From contig OX381708.1 in the NCBI GenBank assembly GCA_947462335.1, forward strand, positions 806,001 to 870,000: 64,000 bases of DNA. The letters are read 5' to 3'. Source of the stretch: Harmothoe impar. Its lineage: Eukaryota > Annelida > Polychaeta > Phyllodocida > Polynoidae. Positions 1-9,272 of the stretch are shown piece after piece; position 1 is the first letter of the stretch; each line of letters opens with the position of its first letter. Under the pieces are notes generated by a model, which saw only the letters and a list, made by a program, of their open reading frames with translations, ran no database searches and was not told the origin of the DNA. The position numbers and the translations under genes are program-made.

Positions 1-213
1 CAATCATATATTTGATCACAATAATCTCAGGGATCATTTCTTTTGTAGACCATGAGATGAAATAATAACACAATTATCACAATATGAACGAGTGTCTCTA
101 GGTTATTATCCTGGTTAATTCTTAGGAATACATGCTAGGCAGTGTTTGGGAGAACCCCACAAAGTGTAGACAGTGAGCCTTTTCCCAGTAAACACAACTA
201 CCTACCTCGGATA

Positions 214-1232
214 CAGTGGCCCAGGAGGGCCAAAAAGTGAAATTCCTTTTCATAAATGAGAATTCAGTTTTCGATATGAGAATTCAGTTTTCGATATTAG
301 AATTCAGTTTTTGAAATGAGAATTCAGTTTTCAATATGAGAATTCAGTTTTTGGAAAGAAAATTGAAATGAAAATTCACTTTTGAAAGTGAAAATTGAAG
401 TGGAAATTCACTTTCACATCTCAACTTCAATTTTACTATCACATTTGCAAATGAGAAATCACTACTGTCAAGGTGTCAACTGTCAACACACAGTAACATG
501 CAGTCAATTGTAGAGTTACAGTGAATTTTCATTTCAGAAATGGGTGCTGTCAAGTGAAATTTCCCTAAAAAGGCCCAATTTGGCGAGAAAAAGGGTCAAA
601 AATGGAAAAAAGTGAAATTTCCCCAAAAGGCCCAATTAGGCCTTTTCGGGGAAATTTACACTTTTTTCCGTTTTTGACCTTTTTTCTCGCCAAATTGGGC
701 CTTTTTGGGGAAATTTCACTTTTTTGCATTTTTGAACTTTTTATCAAATATTTTAAACAGTTATTATCCCATTCCCCTATATTCCCCCATTGCCCCAACA
801 CTTCACCCTTTGTAGGGCTTCATGTCAATGCTAATGGATACCTGTCACAAGCTGTTCTTGACAGTTGACAGCTTGACAGCACCCATTTCTGAAATGAAAA
901 TTCACTGTAACTCTACAATTGACTGCATGTTACTGTGTGTTGACAGTTGACACCTTGACAGTAGTGATTTCTCACTTGCAAATGTGATAGTAAAATTGAA
1001 GTTGAAATGTGAATGTGAATTTCCACTTCAATTTTCACTTTCAAAAGTGAATTTTCATTTCAATTTTCTTTCCAAAAACTGAATTCTCATATCGAAAACT
1101 GAATTCTCATTTCAAAAACTGAATTCTCATATCGTAAACTGAATTCTCATATCGAAAACTGAATTCTCATATTGAAAACTGAATTTTCATTTCTGAAATG
1201 GAATTTCACTTTTTGGCCCTCCTGGGCCACTG
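214..1232. mobile_element. Foldback MITE with Tc1/mariner-like ends
   Basis: A long inverted repeat. The left end (CAGTGGCCCAGGAGGGCC) is repeated in reverse complement at the right end, each bordered by TA (212-213 and 1233-1234), which fits a Tc1/mariner TA target duplication. The arms pair over most of their length; a second palindrome in the middle (about 560-720) is built from segments like GGCCCAATTTGGCGAG. Each arm holds about five tandem copies of a 20-22 bp unit (GAGAATTCAGTTTTC). No transposase is present, so it is non-autonomous. The flanks 1-211 and 1235-1449 hold nothing I recognise. Confidence 0.75.
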
Positions 1233-1449
1233 TACTTGGATGTAATTCTACGTTCATTTTTGGTCTGAGCTATGCAATTCGACAAGGTTTATGAATGTCT
1301 TTTATTTACATAAATTAGGGCAAACCCTTTATGCAGGAGCTTATGGCTTGGAATCCTTTACACTATCCCATGAATATCTATAAACAATATTTCTGTTGAT
1401 GCACATTTATCTAAAGAGTAAAATATTAACATATTGTTACTCATAATGG

Positions 1450-1933
1450 TGTAGGGGCATGATATTACATATTAATCTCATACACGGTATTTCCGGGTAA
1501 CGTCTGTTTACTCGGCTTCTCCACCTGGAGCTAGTGCACACAGTTCCCGGGAGAGGGCGCAGGTCCTCTTCAGGTAGCCGTGTGCCGCTCTCAGGTGGGC
1601 GGCCGACCCACCCACCTGGCCACGTGATCTAAGAGCCAGTGTTATATAAGACCCGTGTGTTTACCTGGAGGGCAGTCAGTGCAGGCCCGACTGACGAGAG
1701 ACTTCACATGTCCAACCGTGCGGACAGAGTTGTATGCTAAGAGTGTATACTGACCGTTTCCTCTATTTATAGAGAAACCTGATTTACCTGTGTGTATTGA
1801 TTCTACACTGATCGTTCCCTAGTAAAGGAACTGGAGTTGTTATTCTTGTGAATAAAGACAGATATATTCTCGCACCTGGAAACTGCCGTGTTGTCGTTGT
1901 TCTTTAACCTAGAGTTAACTACGAACCACCACA
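1450..1933 (+). repeat. 5' LTR of Element 1
   Basis: Starts TGTAGGGG and ends CCACCACA. It contains a TATA box (1643-1650), a polyadenylation signal AATAAA (1851-1856), and many short inverted repeats between. It is nearly identical to 13968-14451; I see two substitutions, one of them G/A in the GGTAGCCG segment and one C/T near the 3' end. Confidence 0.95.
1643..1650 (+). promoter_or_regulatory. LTR TATA box of Element 1
   Basis: TATATAAG, followed about 30 bp later by GC-rich sequence where transcription of the genomic RNA would start. The same octamer recurs in the Element 2 LTR and in the internal promoters of both elements. Confidence 0.75.
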
Positions 1934-1934
1934 C

Positions 1935-1945
1935 TGGTGCCGTGA
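1935..1945 (+). other. Primer binding site of Element 1 (tRNA-His type)
   Basis: TGGTGCCGTGA directly after the LTR is complementary to the 3' end of a tRNA ending TCACGGCACCA, which fits animal tRNA-His. The same PBS follows the LTRs of Elements 2 and 3, supporting one lineage. Confidence 0.75.
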
Positions 1946-2052
1946 CCAGTAGCAGTAAAGGTAGCAGAACAAGGTAATTGTTCGGGAATATGTTCGGGTT
2001 ATACTGAACAAGAAGTCCTTTAGTGGACAGACAGTCCTTTAGTGGACAGACA

Positions 2053-5000
2053 ATGGCTACCGGTGGTAGCCTGGGCGGCTCTGGCCCAGAGCTGAGTGAA
2101 GGGGAGTTGGAATCAACTCGCCTGGAGGTGGCAGGGATGGACCCTGTGGAAGGCTTGAAGCCAGAACAGAAGAAGAGGAAAGTGCAAGATCTTTCCTGGG
2201 TAGAACCCTATGTAGGGGATGAGAGATTCCAGAGGGAATATGACGAGCGTTTGGCTCGGGAAGAGGATGACCTCTACTGGGAGAATGTCCGATTGGACAA
2301 GCAGTCAATGGAAGACCAATATGCTGCATTGACTGAGGAATTGACATCCCTGGTAAAGGAAAGGGACGAGATCCTCTCTGAGAATCAGAAGGTAAAGGGA
2401 ACTCTGATAGAAGAGAGGGAACGGTTGATAGAAGACAACCGGTATATGAAAAAGAAGGTTGCTCAGGAATCGCATGAATTCCAAAAGATTCAAGCAAAGA
2501 TTGCTGAGAACCGGAAGGAGAATGAACACTCCGAATCTCTTAAGGAGAAGTATGAGAGGGAGTTGAAACAATACTCTAGAGAATGGTATGTCCTGAAGAA
2601 GGGGACAGAGGAGCTCGAGAAGGGCAGAGACCAGTTGGTCAAGGATAACGAATCTACCAGGATGCAAATCCTGGAAGAAACGGAAGAGTTAGAAAGGAAA
2701 CGGAAAGCTGAGGTGGAAGCTGTCTGTTCCCTGGAAGCCAGGAAAACTCTCCTGCGGGGTGAGTTGTCGAAGGCAATGGAACAGCAGGGGGAGGAACAAG
2801 TTCCAGCTATCGGGCCGGAAACTGTTCTGGACAGCACTCTTACTGCTAGGAAGGTGGATGCATTACCTCAATTTGATCCATTTATTAATGATAATGGATT
2901 GAGGAATGTGGAAGACTCTGTGTATAAAAACAGAGGGAAGGATTCAAGGAGAGTGAATGTCACCGGGCGTTCTCTTGAACGGGAACCAGTTAATCATGCC
3001 AGTATTGGTCAGGTTAACAGGGAAATGTCTCCAGAGGAGGAAGTGTCTCGACATTATAAAAATAAATTTCGAGATGAAGTGGTGAACCATAGTTATGGCT
3101 CATTAAACCCCTTTTCGGGAGATGACCCGGCTCTATATGGGAACCCGGGAGATTATGACAGCAAGGGTAATTATAAGTATTGCCCAGATGCAACTTATTC
3201 ATATCCACCTCCGGCCACTGAAGCACACTCGGGAGTCAATAAAGACCCTGAGAATAGGCCGAGGGGTAGTTTGAATAAGGGGTCCCAGCAGGGAACAAAG
3301 GGAAGGTCAAACCCGGTGCATAAAAACACTGACGGATTGTCCGGCTATCAAGGTCCACGCTTTGATGAGGGTACAGAATCAGAATCAGATAAATCTTCTG
3401 ACAAGATACCCAAGAGAAAGGTTCCTTTGAACCGGCGGGTGACAATGACCCCGGCGGAGCACCGATTACATAATCGAGACCCCGCCATAGGTAATTTGGG
3501 ACTAGATTGCTCCAGCCGAGGTCAAGACGGTACAGACTTACTGGCCTGGAGTAGACGCATGTCAGGTCAATTAGTGCATTCTAATTATGCCGCTAAGAGA
3601 ACTGCACGCGTGACTAAGCCTTACAGGGGTTTACGACCCTGGAAGGAGGAATATCAATCACTTTTAGATGATTGTAAGTACAATTGCTGGAACAAGGAGG
3701 AATCCTTGGGAGCTTTTGTGATATGGCTGAGTGACGGCCTGGGTAAGATAGTGGTTGAAGAATGGAGGGACACTTACGGGCCGGAGGCTACATACGACCA
3801 GCTGGAAGTATTAGCTTGTTATACCTTTGGGAAAATGGTGACAGTAGATCACTGGACTCTGTTTCAGAGAAGAACGCAGAAACCAAAGGAATCTGCTAAA
3901 ATATTTGGGCTAGAATTGCAGCGATTATTGCGGCAGGCTAGGCCAGAATGGAGTAGGGATGCTGAGTATTACATAGAATCCCTATTTGTAAGATTTATTA
4001 GTGGATTGAGTGATCCTGAACATGCTAAAGTTTGTGGTAGAGCTTGGGAAGCTGGGTCTTCCCTAGTGGATTTGTTCATGGCGATTGATCAACATGACAA
4101 GAAAAAAATATTATTGGCTGGTATGATACCCGCTAATAGGGGACAGCGCGTCTCTGGAATTGAACATTCCTTAGATGGTGACGATTCTTCCGCGGAAGAA
4201 CCTGAAGGGGAGGAGAGAGTAGACGCCCTGAAATTCAAGGGTCGACAGAAATCTAGCTCTACCCCAGCTTCCGGGAAGCTTCCTAGTACCAAAGGTTATT
4301 CGGAAACCCCCCGGAAACCCGACACTCGGGAGCCTCAGACTGAACTCAGTCAGAAAACCCAGACCCCGGAGACGACCACTCCGGATAAAACAAATGCGTC
4401 AGGAAACTCATTAAATACCTTAATGGAGTCCATGATTAAACGCATGAACGAGGTGTTTGATAATCAAACCAGGCACCGTCCTAGGGTCGATCTTAACACT
4501 GTCCAGTGTTACAGGTGTCAAGTCAAAGGGCACTTTGCATCTGAATGCAAAGCAGAGAAACCTGTTTTAAGAAGTGAGGTTTCGGGGAAATTAGAGGGGG
4601 TTACCGAGGATGGCAGGACGGTAACCCCTGAGGAAATATGTCAGATTATCACCGACGTTGGCGGTGAAGATTCATTAGCAGTGAATGCGTCCAGCAAGAA
4701 GGGAGATGGGACCGTACATCCCGGAAACCATGAGGCTGGGGAGACTGGTACAACAGGCGCCCAGGGGTGCGCGTATGGGAAACCTAGTGCCAGTTTAGAG
4801 GAGTCGATAACCAAAGAGTTGGTTAAGGTTGGAGGAACCAGGCTTCCCCCGGGTCATCCTTGTCTGGAACACCTGAAAGGATGTGGATTCGACCTGGGCA
4901 CTGATAGTGACCTTCACCGGTTTACTAGGAATCCCTCAGTAACTGATGGGAAGAGGTGGTACGTTTCCTGTTCTGTACAAGGAAAGACTGGGGAATTTCT

Positions 5001-8000
5001 TATGGATACTGGAGCTAGCCACTCCATGGTCTCTAAGAGATTCATCAGCTTATTGCCGAATATGTGTGAGAACCTCACAATGAGGGTAAACGCCTGTACG
5101 GCCGATGGTACCAGAATGAGGACATTTGGACGGACTTTTCTGATAATCTCTGTGGCCGGGAAAGAATTTGTTTGGGCCCCGACCATAGCTGAGATTGAAG
5201 ATGATGGTATTCTTGGTTTGGATTTTGCGGCGCTTTTCGGTGCGACTTTGAATCCGAAAAGTGGGAAGTTGAAAATTGAATACCCGTATGATATGACCAT
5301 ACTCTGTAAGTTGAGAGTGATAAGTAGTGTCGCTAGTGTGGCACAGACTGTGAAGATTCCCCCGGGAATGACCTGTGACGTGTTAGTCAGTTCAGGGAGG
5401 CTAATCCAGAGAGGATTAGCGGTAATCGAGCCGGATATGGCTGTATTATCCCGGAAGGGATTGGAATCTGCGGATACCCTAGTAGGGAATTCCAGATGGA
5501 CAGTGACACCCATTTCCAACCCCGGAAACTCCACAGTATATCTTGAGAAAGGCACTGAAGTTGGGAAAGTGATACTTGCGGAGGCAGTCACCGGTAGCCA
5601 CCAAGACCTGAGGTTAGAAGAAGGAGGGGAAGAGGAATTGCATGAAGAGTTAACTAAGTTGTTAACAGGATCGCCCATAACAGATGAGAATGATCAGGAA
5701 GCCCTAGAGGCTATGCTGAAGAGATGCAGGCAAGCTTTTGCGGCCCCAGGGGAACCCCTGGGGAGAACCAATAAGGTATTGCATGAAATTAAAACCGGGG
5801 ATAACCCCGCTTTTAAGATTCCTTATAGGAGATTACCCCTCAAGAAGAAGATTGTAGCTGAGGAAGAGATAGCGAAAATGCTGAAGGATAATGTTATTGT
5901 TCCCAGCATGAGTCCTTGGTCCTCCCCTGTGTGTATGGTAACCAAGAAGGATGGTAGCATACGGTTCTGTATTGATTACCGGAAACTGAATGGGTTGACT
6001 AAAAAGAACTCCTATCCTCTTCCTAGGATAGATGAGACGATTGATTCCCTGGGAGGAAATGAATGGTTCTGTACCCTGGATTTACAGTCCGGGTATTGGC
6101 AGGTAGGCATGAAGCCTGAAGATATGGAGAAAACTGCGTTTTCCAGCCATATCGGTTTGTTTGAATATAAGGTGATGCCATTCGGGTTATGTAATGCGCC
6201 GGCCACCTTCGAAGCCATGATGGAGACACTGTTAAGTGATTTATTATGGCGGAAATGTCTAGTTTACTTAGATGACGTAATTGTGTTTGGAAAGACCTTT
6301 GCGGGCTGTTTAAGTAATTTAGAGGAAGTCTTAAACCGAATCATGTCTAACGGTCTCAAATTGAAACCAAAGAAATGCAATCTGTTTGAGAAGGATATTA
6401 ACTACTTAGGGCGGATTATTTCCACCGAGGGGGTTAAGGCGGATCCGGAAAAGATCAGGAGTGTGACTGAATGGGAAGTCCCCAGGGGTCCTAAAGATGT
6501 GCGATCCTTCCTAGGATTCTGCTCATATTATAGGGATTTCCTGCCGGGGTATTCCCGGGTAGCCTATCCGATCCAGTGTTTGTCACACTGGACTCCCGGA
6601 AATAGGAAGGAAGAGTTCCCATGGGGGAAGGAACAGGACACAGCTTTCTTAGCAATAAAAAAGTTGTTTGTGGAGACCCCGGTGTTAAAGTATCCCACCC
6701 CGGATGGTCATTTTGTATTGGATACAGATGCTAGCAATGAGAGTATTGGGGCCGCCCTCAGTCAAGTCCAAGGCGGAGTGGAGGTTCCCATTGCCTTTGC
6801 TAGTAATACTATGAGTAAGACTCAGCGAAATTATTGTACCACTAAAAGGGAATTGTTGGCTGTGATAGTTTATACTAAAAAGTTCAAACATTTCCTTTGG
6901 GGGTCAGATTTTACGCTAAGAACAGATCATTCCTCTTTGAGATGGTTATTGAATTTCAAAGATGAGGAAGGAATGATTGGACGTTGGCTAGCACACCTTT
7001 CCGAGTTCGGTTTGGAGCAAAGTCAGATCCAGCATAGAGCTGGGGTAAAGCATGTAAATGCTGATGCACTTTCCCGACGTCCTGTCAGGAAGTGCGAAAA
7101 CACCAACTGTGATGACTGTGGTCAGCATGAGGCTGTCATAGCCGGAGCAAGGATTCCCTTTGAGATCAAGGGAACTGGGGTTCTGGAGTGGTCCATGGGA
7201 ACCATCCGGAAGCTCCAGGAAAAGGATCCTAACCTTAGCTGGTTGTTGGTATTGTTACCCAGGAAGATACGGCCCCCGCGGCCTGAGATTTCCCTGGAGA
7301 ACCGGGAAATGAGAAGGCTAATAGCTCAATGGGCAGAGTTAGAGGTCCAGAGCGGAATCGTCTACCGGTGGAAGATTAATCCATCCGGTAGGAGAGTCCG
7401 ACAAGTGGTAATACCTTCCGGCATGAGGAGGGATGTTATGTATTATTGCCATGGACACCTGACCAGTGGACATTTCGGGAAAAAGTGTTCCCTGGAACGT
7501 CTGAAAAGGAGATATTACTGGCCAGGGATGAGTAGTGATCTATTAAGATGGATTGCTACTTGCCCGGATTGTTGTAAAAACAAACCTGGGCCTGGGATGG
7601 GTAAAATGCCTTTGTCCCAGGAGTTGTTTGGAGTAAGATTTGCGCGGGTCGCAATAGATATAATCAGTGGGTTTAAAACTACCCCTGAGGGTAATACTTG
7701 TATGATGGTCGTCACTGATTATTATACCAAGTATACGAGAGTGTTTCCATTAGCGGATCACAAGGCGGCAACCTGTGCAAAAGCTTTTGTTAAAGGTTGG
7801 GTATTGCATCTTGGGGTTCCCCTAATGATGCATAGTGACCAAGGTCGGGAATTTGAATCTGATCTTTGGCAGGAAATGTGTCACCAATTGGCGATTTGTA
7901 AGACGAGAACAAATCCCTACCGGCCACAAAGTGATGGAATGGTTGAGAGATTCAATCGTACATTGATTCAGGTGTTAAAATCCCTGGTGAATGATAAAAT

Positions 8001-8802
8001 GGACGACTGGGATGAGCAGTGTGATTATGTATGTCATGCATATAATAGCACTGTCCATTCTAGTACCTCCTGTTCCCCGAATCTGCTAGTTTTCGGGGAG
8101 GATTTAATAATGCCCGCTGACCTGGTATTTGGGGTGGTAGGAATGAACCCGGAAACCCCCTGCCATGTCATGTTTGTGGAGTCATTAAGAGATCAATTCA
8201 AATATGCTTATGAATTGGTGAGAACTGAACTACAGAAGAATGCCACCTGGCAGAAGACCGGCTATGATCTAGGCCTTAAGCCGCGACGATTCAAAGTTGG
8301 TGATCAGGTAGTAAGATTACATGAGCCGTTATCGACTCTGAAACTTGCTAGTAATTGGGATGGGCCCTTTGTGGTTACCCGCATAGTAAGTGACAGTTCT
8401 GTAGTGATACGTTCATTACAGGGAAAGATGTATAAATCTAATGTAGCTCGACTAAGAGAGTGGAAGGGGAGAGATTTGTCCCTGGACTCGTATGAGTTGG
8501 AAGTTGATACTTTGATAGAGGAAAGTGAACAGCGGAAATTAGTGAAGGAACCTCCCCGGAAACGCGGAAGGCCGCGGAAGGAGGTTTCCCGGAAACTAAT
8601 GGTGCAGAAGCCCGTCATCCCAAAAAGATCCGGGAAGAAGGCGGCTAATAAAGTCTCGCTGGCTGAAGGGAAAAGGACCCGGAAGGGTGTGGTTAAGGCT
8701 AAATCCACTCTAGAAAAGGCGTGTCCTAGAACCAGGTCTAATGTTATGCCTAAAAACATAAGACGCAGTCCCCGGTTCCTAGCTAGGGACGGTATAACCT
8801 AA
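2053..8802 (+). CDS. Gag-Pol polyprotein of Element 1
   Basis: About 2249 aa from the first ATG in an open frame that extends upstream to 2023 without ATG. Gag: charged coiled-coil N-terminal region (about residues 30-250), capsid-like helical region (about 510-690), one zinc knuckle CYRCQVKGHFASEC near residue 819. Pol follows in the same frame: aspartic protease LMDTGASHS (about 985), reverse transcriptase with YLDDV (about 1405), RNase H starting at DTDAS (about 1557), integrase with HHCC finger (CHGH...CPDCC) and D,D,E residues (AIDIISG, HSDQG, GMVERFN), GPF motif (NWDGPF), and a basic tail with an AT-hook core RKRGRPRK. Domain order PR-RT-RH-IN defines Ty3/gypsy (Metaviridae-like). No chromodomain is seen. 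Unlike Element 3, no frameshift separates gag and pol, although the slippery-like site and stem persist at 4585-4628. All catalytic residues are present, so the copy looks functional. Confidence 0.95.
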   Translation: MATGGSLGGSGPELSEGELESTRLEVAGMDPVEGLKPEQKKRKVQDLSWVEPYVGDERFQREYDERLAREEDDLYWENVRLDKQSMEDQYAALTEELTSLVKERDEILSENQKVKGTLIEERERLIEDNRYMKKKVAQESHEFQKIQAKIAENRKENEHSESLKEKYERELKQYSREWYVLKKGTEELEKGRDQLVKDNESTRMQILEETEELERKRKAEVEAVCSLEARKTLLRGELSKAMEQQGEEQVPAIGPETVLDSTLTARKVDALPQFDPFINDNGLRNVEDSVYKNRGKDSRRVNVTGRSLEREPVNHASIGQVNREMSPEEEVSRHYKNKFRDEVVNHSYGSLNPFSGDDPALYGNPGDYDSKGNYKYCPDATYSYPPPATEAHSGVNKDPENRPRGSLNKGSQQGTKGRSNPVHKNTDGLSGYQGPRFDEGTESESDKSSDKIPKRKVPLNRRVTMTPAEHRLHNRDPAIGNLGLDCSSRGQDGTDLLAWSRRMSGQLVHSNYAAKRTARVTKPYRGLRPWKEEYQSLLDDCKYNCWNKEESLGAFVIWLSDGLGKIVVEEWRDTYGPEATYDQLEVLACYTFGKMVTVDHWTLFQRRTQKPKESAKIFGLELQRLLRQARPEWSRDAEYYIESLFVRFISGLSDPEHAKVCGRAWEAGSSLVDLFMAIDQHDKKKILLAGMIPANRGQRVSGIEHSLDGDDSSAEEPEGEERVDALKFKGRQKSSSTPASGKLPSTKGYSETPRKPDTREPQTELSQKTQTPETTTPDKTNASGNSLNTLMESMIKRMNEVFDNQTRHRPRVDLNTVQCYRCQVKGHFASECKAEKPVLRSEVSGKLEGVTEDGRTVTPEEICQIITDVGGEDSLAVNASSKKGDGTVHPGNHEAGETGTTGAQGCAYGKPSASLEESITKELVKVGGTRLPPGHPCLEHLKGCGFDLGTDSDLHRFTRNPSVTDGKRWYVSCSVQGKTGEFLMDTGASHSMVSKRFISLLPNMCENLTMRVNACTADGTRMRTFGRTFLIISVAGKEFVWAPTIAEIEDDGILGLDFAALFGATLNPKSGKLKIEYPYDMTILCKLRVISSVASVAQTVKIPPGMTCDVLVSSGRLIQRGLAVIEPDMAVLSRKGLESADTLVGNSRWTVTPISNPGNSTVYLEKGTEVGKVILAEAVTGSHQDLRLEEGGEEELHEELTKLLTGSPITDENDQEALEAMLKRCRQAFAAPGEPLGRTNKVLHEIKTGDNPAFKIPYRRLPLKKKIVAEEEIAKMLKDNVIVPSMSPWSSPVCMVTKKDGSIRFCIDYRKLNGLTKKNSYPLPRIDETIDSLGGNEWFCTLDLQSGYWQVGMKPEDMEKTAFSSHIGLFEYKVMPFGLCNAPATFEAMMETLLSDLLWRKCLVYLDDVIVFGKTFAGCLSNLEEVLNRIMSNGLKLKPKKCNLFEKDINYLGRIISTEGVKADPEKIRSVTEWEVPRGPKDVRSFLGFCSYYRDFLPGYSRVAYPIQCLSHWTPGNRKEEFPWGKEQDTAFLAIKKLFVETPVLKYPTPDGHFVLDTDASNESIGAALSQVQGGVEVPIAFASNTMSKTQRNYCTTKRELLAVIVYTKKFKHFLWGSDFTLRTDHSSLRWLLNFKDEEGMIGRWLAHLSEFGLEQSQIQHRAGVKHVNADALSRRPVRKCENTNCDDCGQHEAVIAGARIPFEIKGTGVLEWSMGTIRKLQEKDPNLSWLLVLLPRKIRPPRPEISLENREMRRLIAQWAELEVQSGIVYRWKINPSGRRVRQVVIPSGMRRDVMYYCHGHLTSGHFGKKCSLERLKRRYYWPGMSSDLLRWIATCPDCCKNKPGPGMGKMPLSQELFGVRFARVAIDIISGFKTTPEGNTCMMVVTDYYTKYTRVFPLADHKAATCAKAFVKGWVLHLGVPLMMHSDQGREFESDLWQEMCHQLAICKTRTNPYRPQSDGMVERFNRTLIQVLKSLVNDKMDDWDEQCDYVCHAYNSTVHSSTSCSPNLLVFGEDLIMPADLVFGVVGMNPETPCHVMFVESLRDQFKYAYELVRTELQKNATWQKTGYDLGLKPRRFKVGDQVVRLHEPLSTLKLASNWDGPFVVTRIVSDSSVVIRSLQGKMYKSNVARLREWKGRDLSLDSYELEVDTLIEESEQRKLVKEPPRKRGRPRKEVSRKLMVQKPVIPKRSGKKAANKVSLAEGKRTRKGVVKAKSTLEKACPRTRSNVMPKNIRRSPRFLARDGIT
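4585..4628 (+). promoter_or_regulatory. Retained frameshift-signal-like hairpin at the gag/pol junction of Element 1
   Basis: GGGAAAT (4585-4591), then TAG in another frame, then after 5 nt a perfect 10-bp stem: GGGGTTACCG (4597-4606) with CGGTAACCCC (4619-4628), loop 12 nt. It has the geometry of the Element 3 signal, but here the ORF reads straight through in the pol frame, so the signal is either vestigial or does something else. Confidence 0.6.
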
Positions 8803-9125
8803 GCCGGTACACAACGAGTGTGGTGTCCTGTAATCTCGTTAAATATTTAAATGTTGTAATCAGTTATGTGTGGAAGTAAGTACGGTCGGAATGATCGTGA
8901 TAGTCCCCCTGTCAAGGATCCCATGAGTGATGGACGGATAATCCGGTGAATGTGCTTTATTATGCCATTCATATATATTTCATTGATACTCTCGACGAGT
9001 TGACAGAGCGTAAGGATTAACACGTGGAATGAGGGTACCTGTTTACAATTGAACGCACGGGTGACCTGGTTCCAAGGAACTGGGTCACGGGACGCGCGGG
9101 GTTGCGCATGCGCGGTGGCGCGCCG
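8803..9125 (+). other. Spacer between pol and ORF3 of Element 1
   Basis: A 320-bp non-coding gap. It ends in a GC-rich stretch (GCGCATGCGCGGTGGCGCGCC, about 9102-9123) immediately before the internal TATA box, which fits a separate promoter for ORF3. Confidence 0.6.
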
Positions 9126-9133
9126 TATATAAG
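9126..9133 (+). promoter_or_regulatory. Internal TATA box for ORF3 of Element 1
   Basis: TATATAAG preceded by GC-rich palindromic sequence and placed about 140 bp before the ORF3 start codon. Element 2 has the same octamer at the same relative place (22739-22746). I infer a subgenomic transcript; alternative splicing from the LTR promoter is the competing explanation. Confidence 0.65.
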
Positions 9134-9272
9134 GCACGCGGCTCGGTGGGAATCGCCAGTTGGGGTTGAGAGGAGGTCCAGAGCAGACGTGAGGGCTCGG
9201 ACACGACCATTCTTACAGAGGGGAGGTGGACCCCCTATAATCCATCAAAACACTTTTCTTGAGTGTGACACC

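Noticed and set aside
602..868. Small ORFs in the foldback element
   Set aside because: They follow the palindrome (both strands give the same kind of peptide) and have no coding signature.
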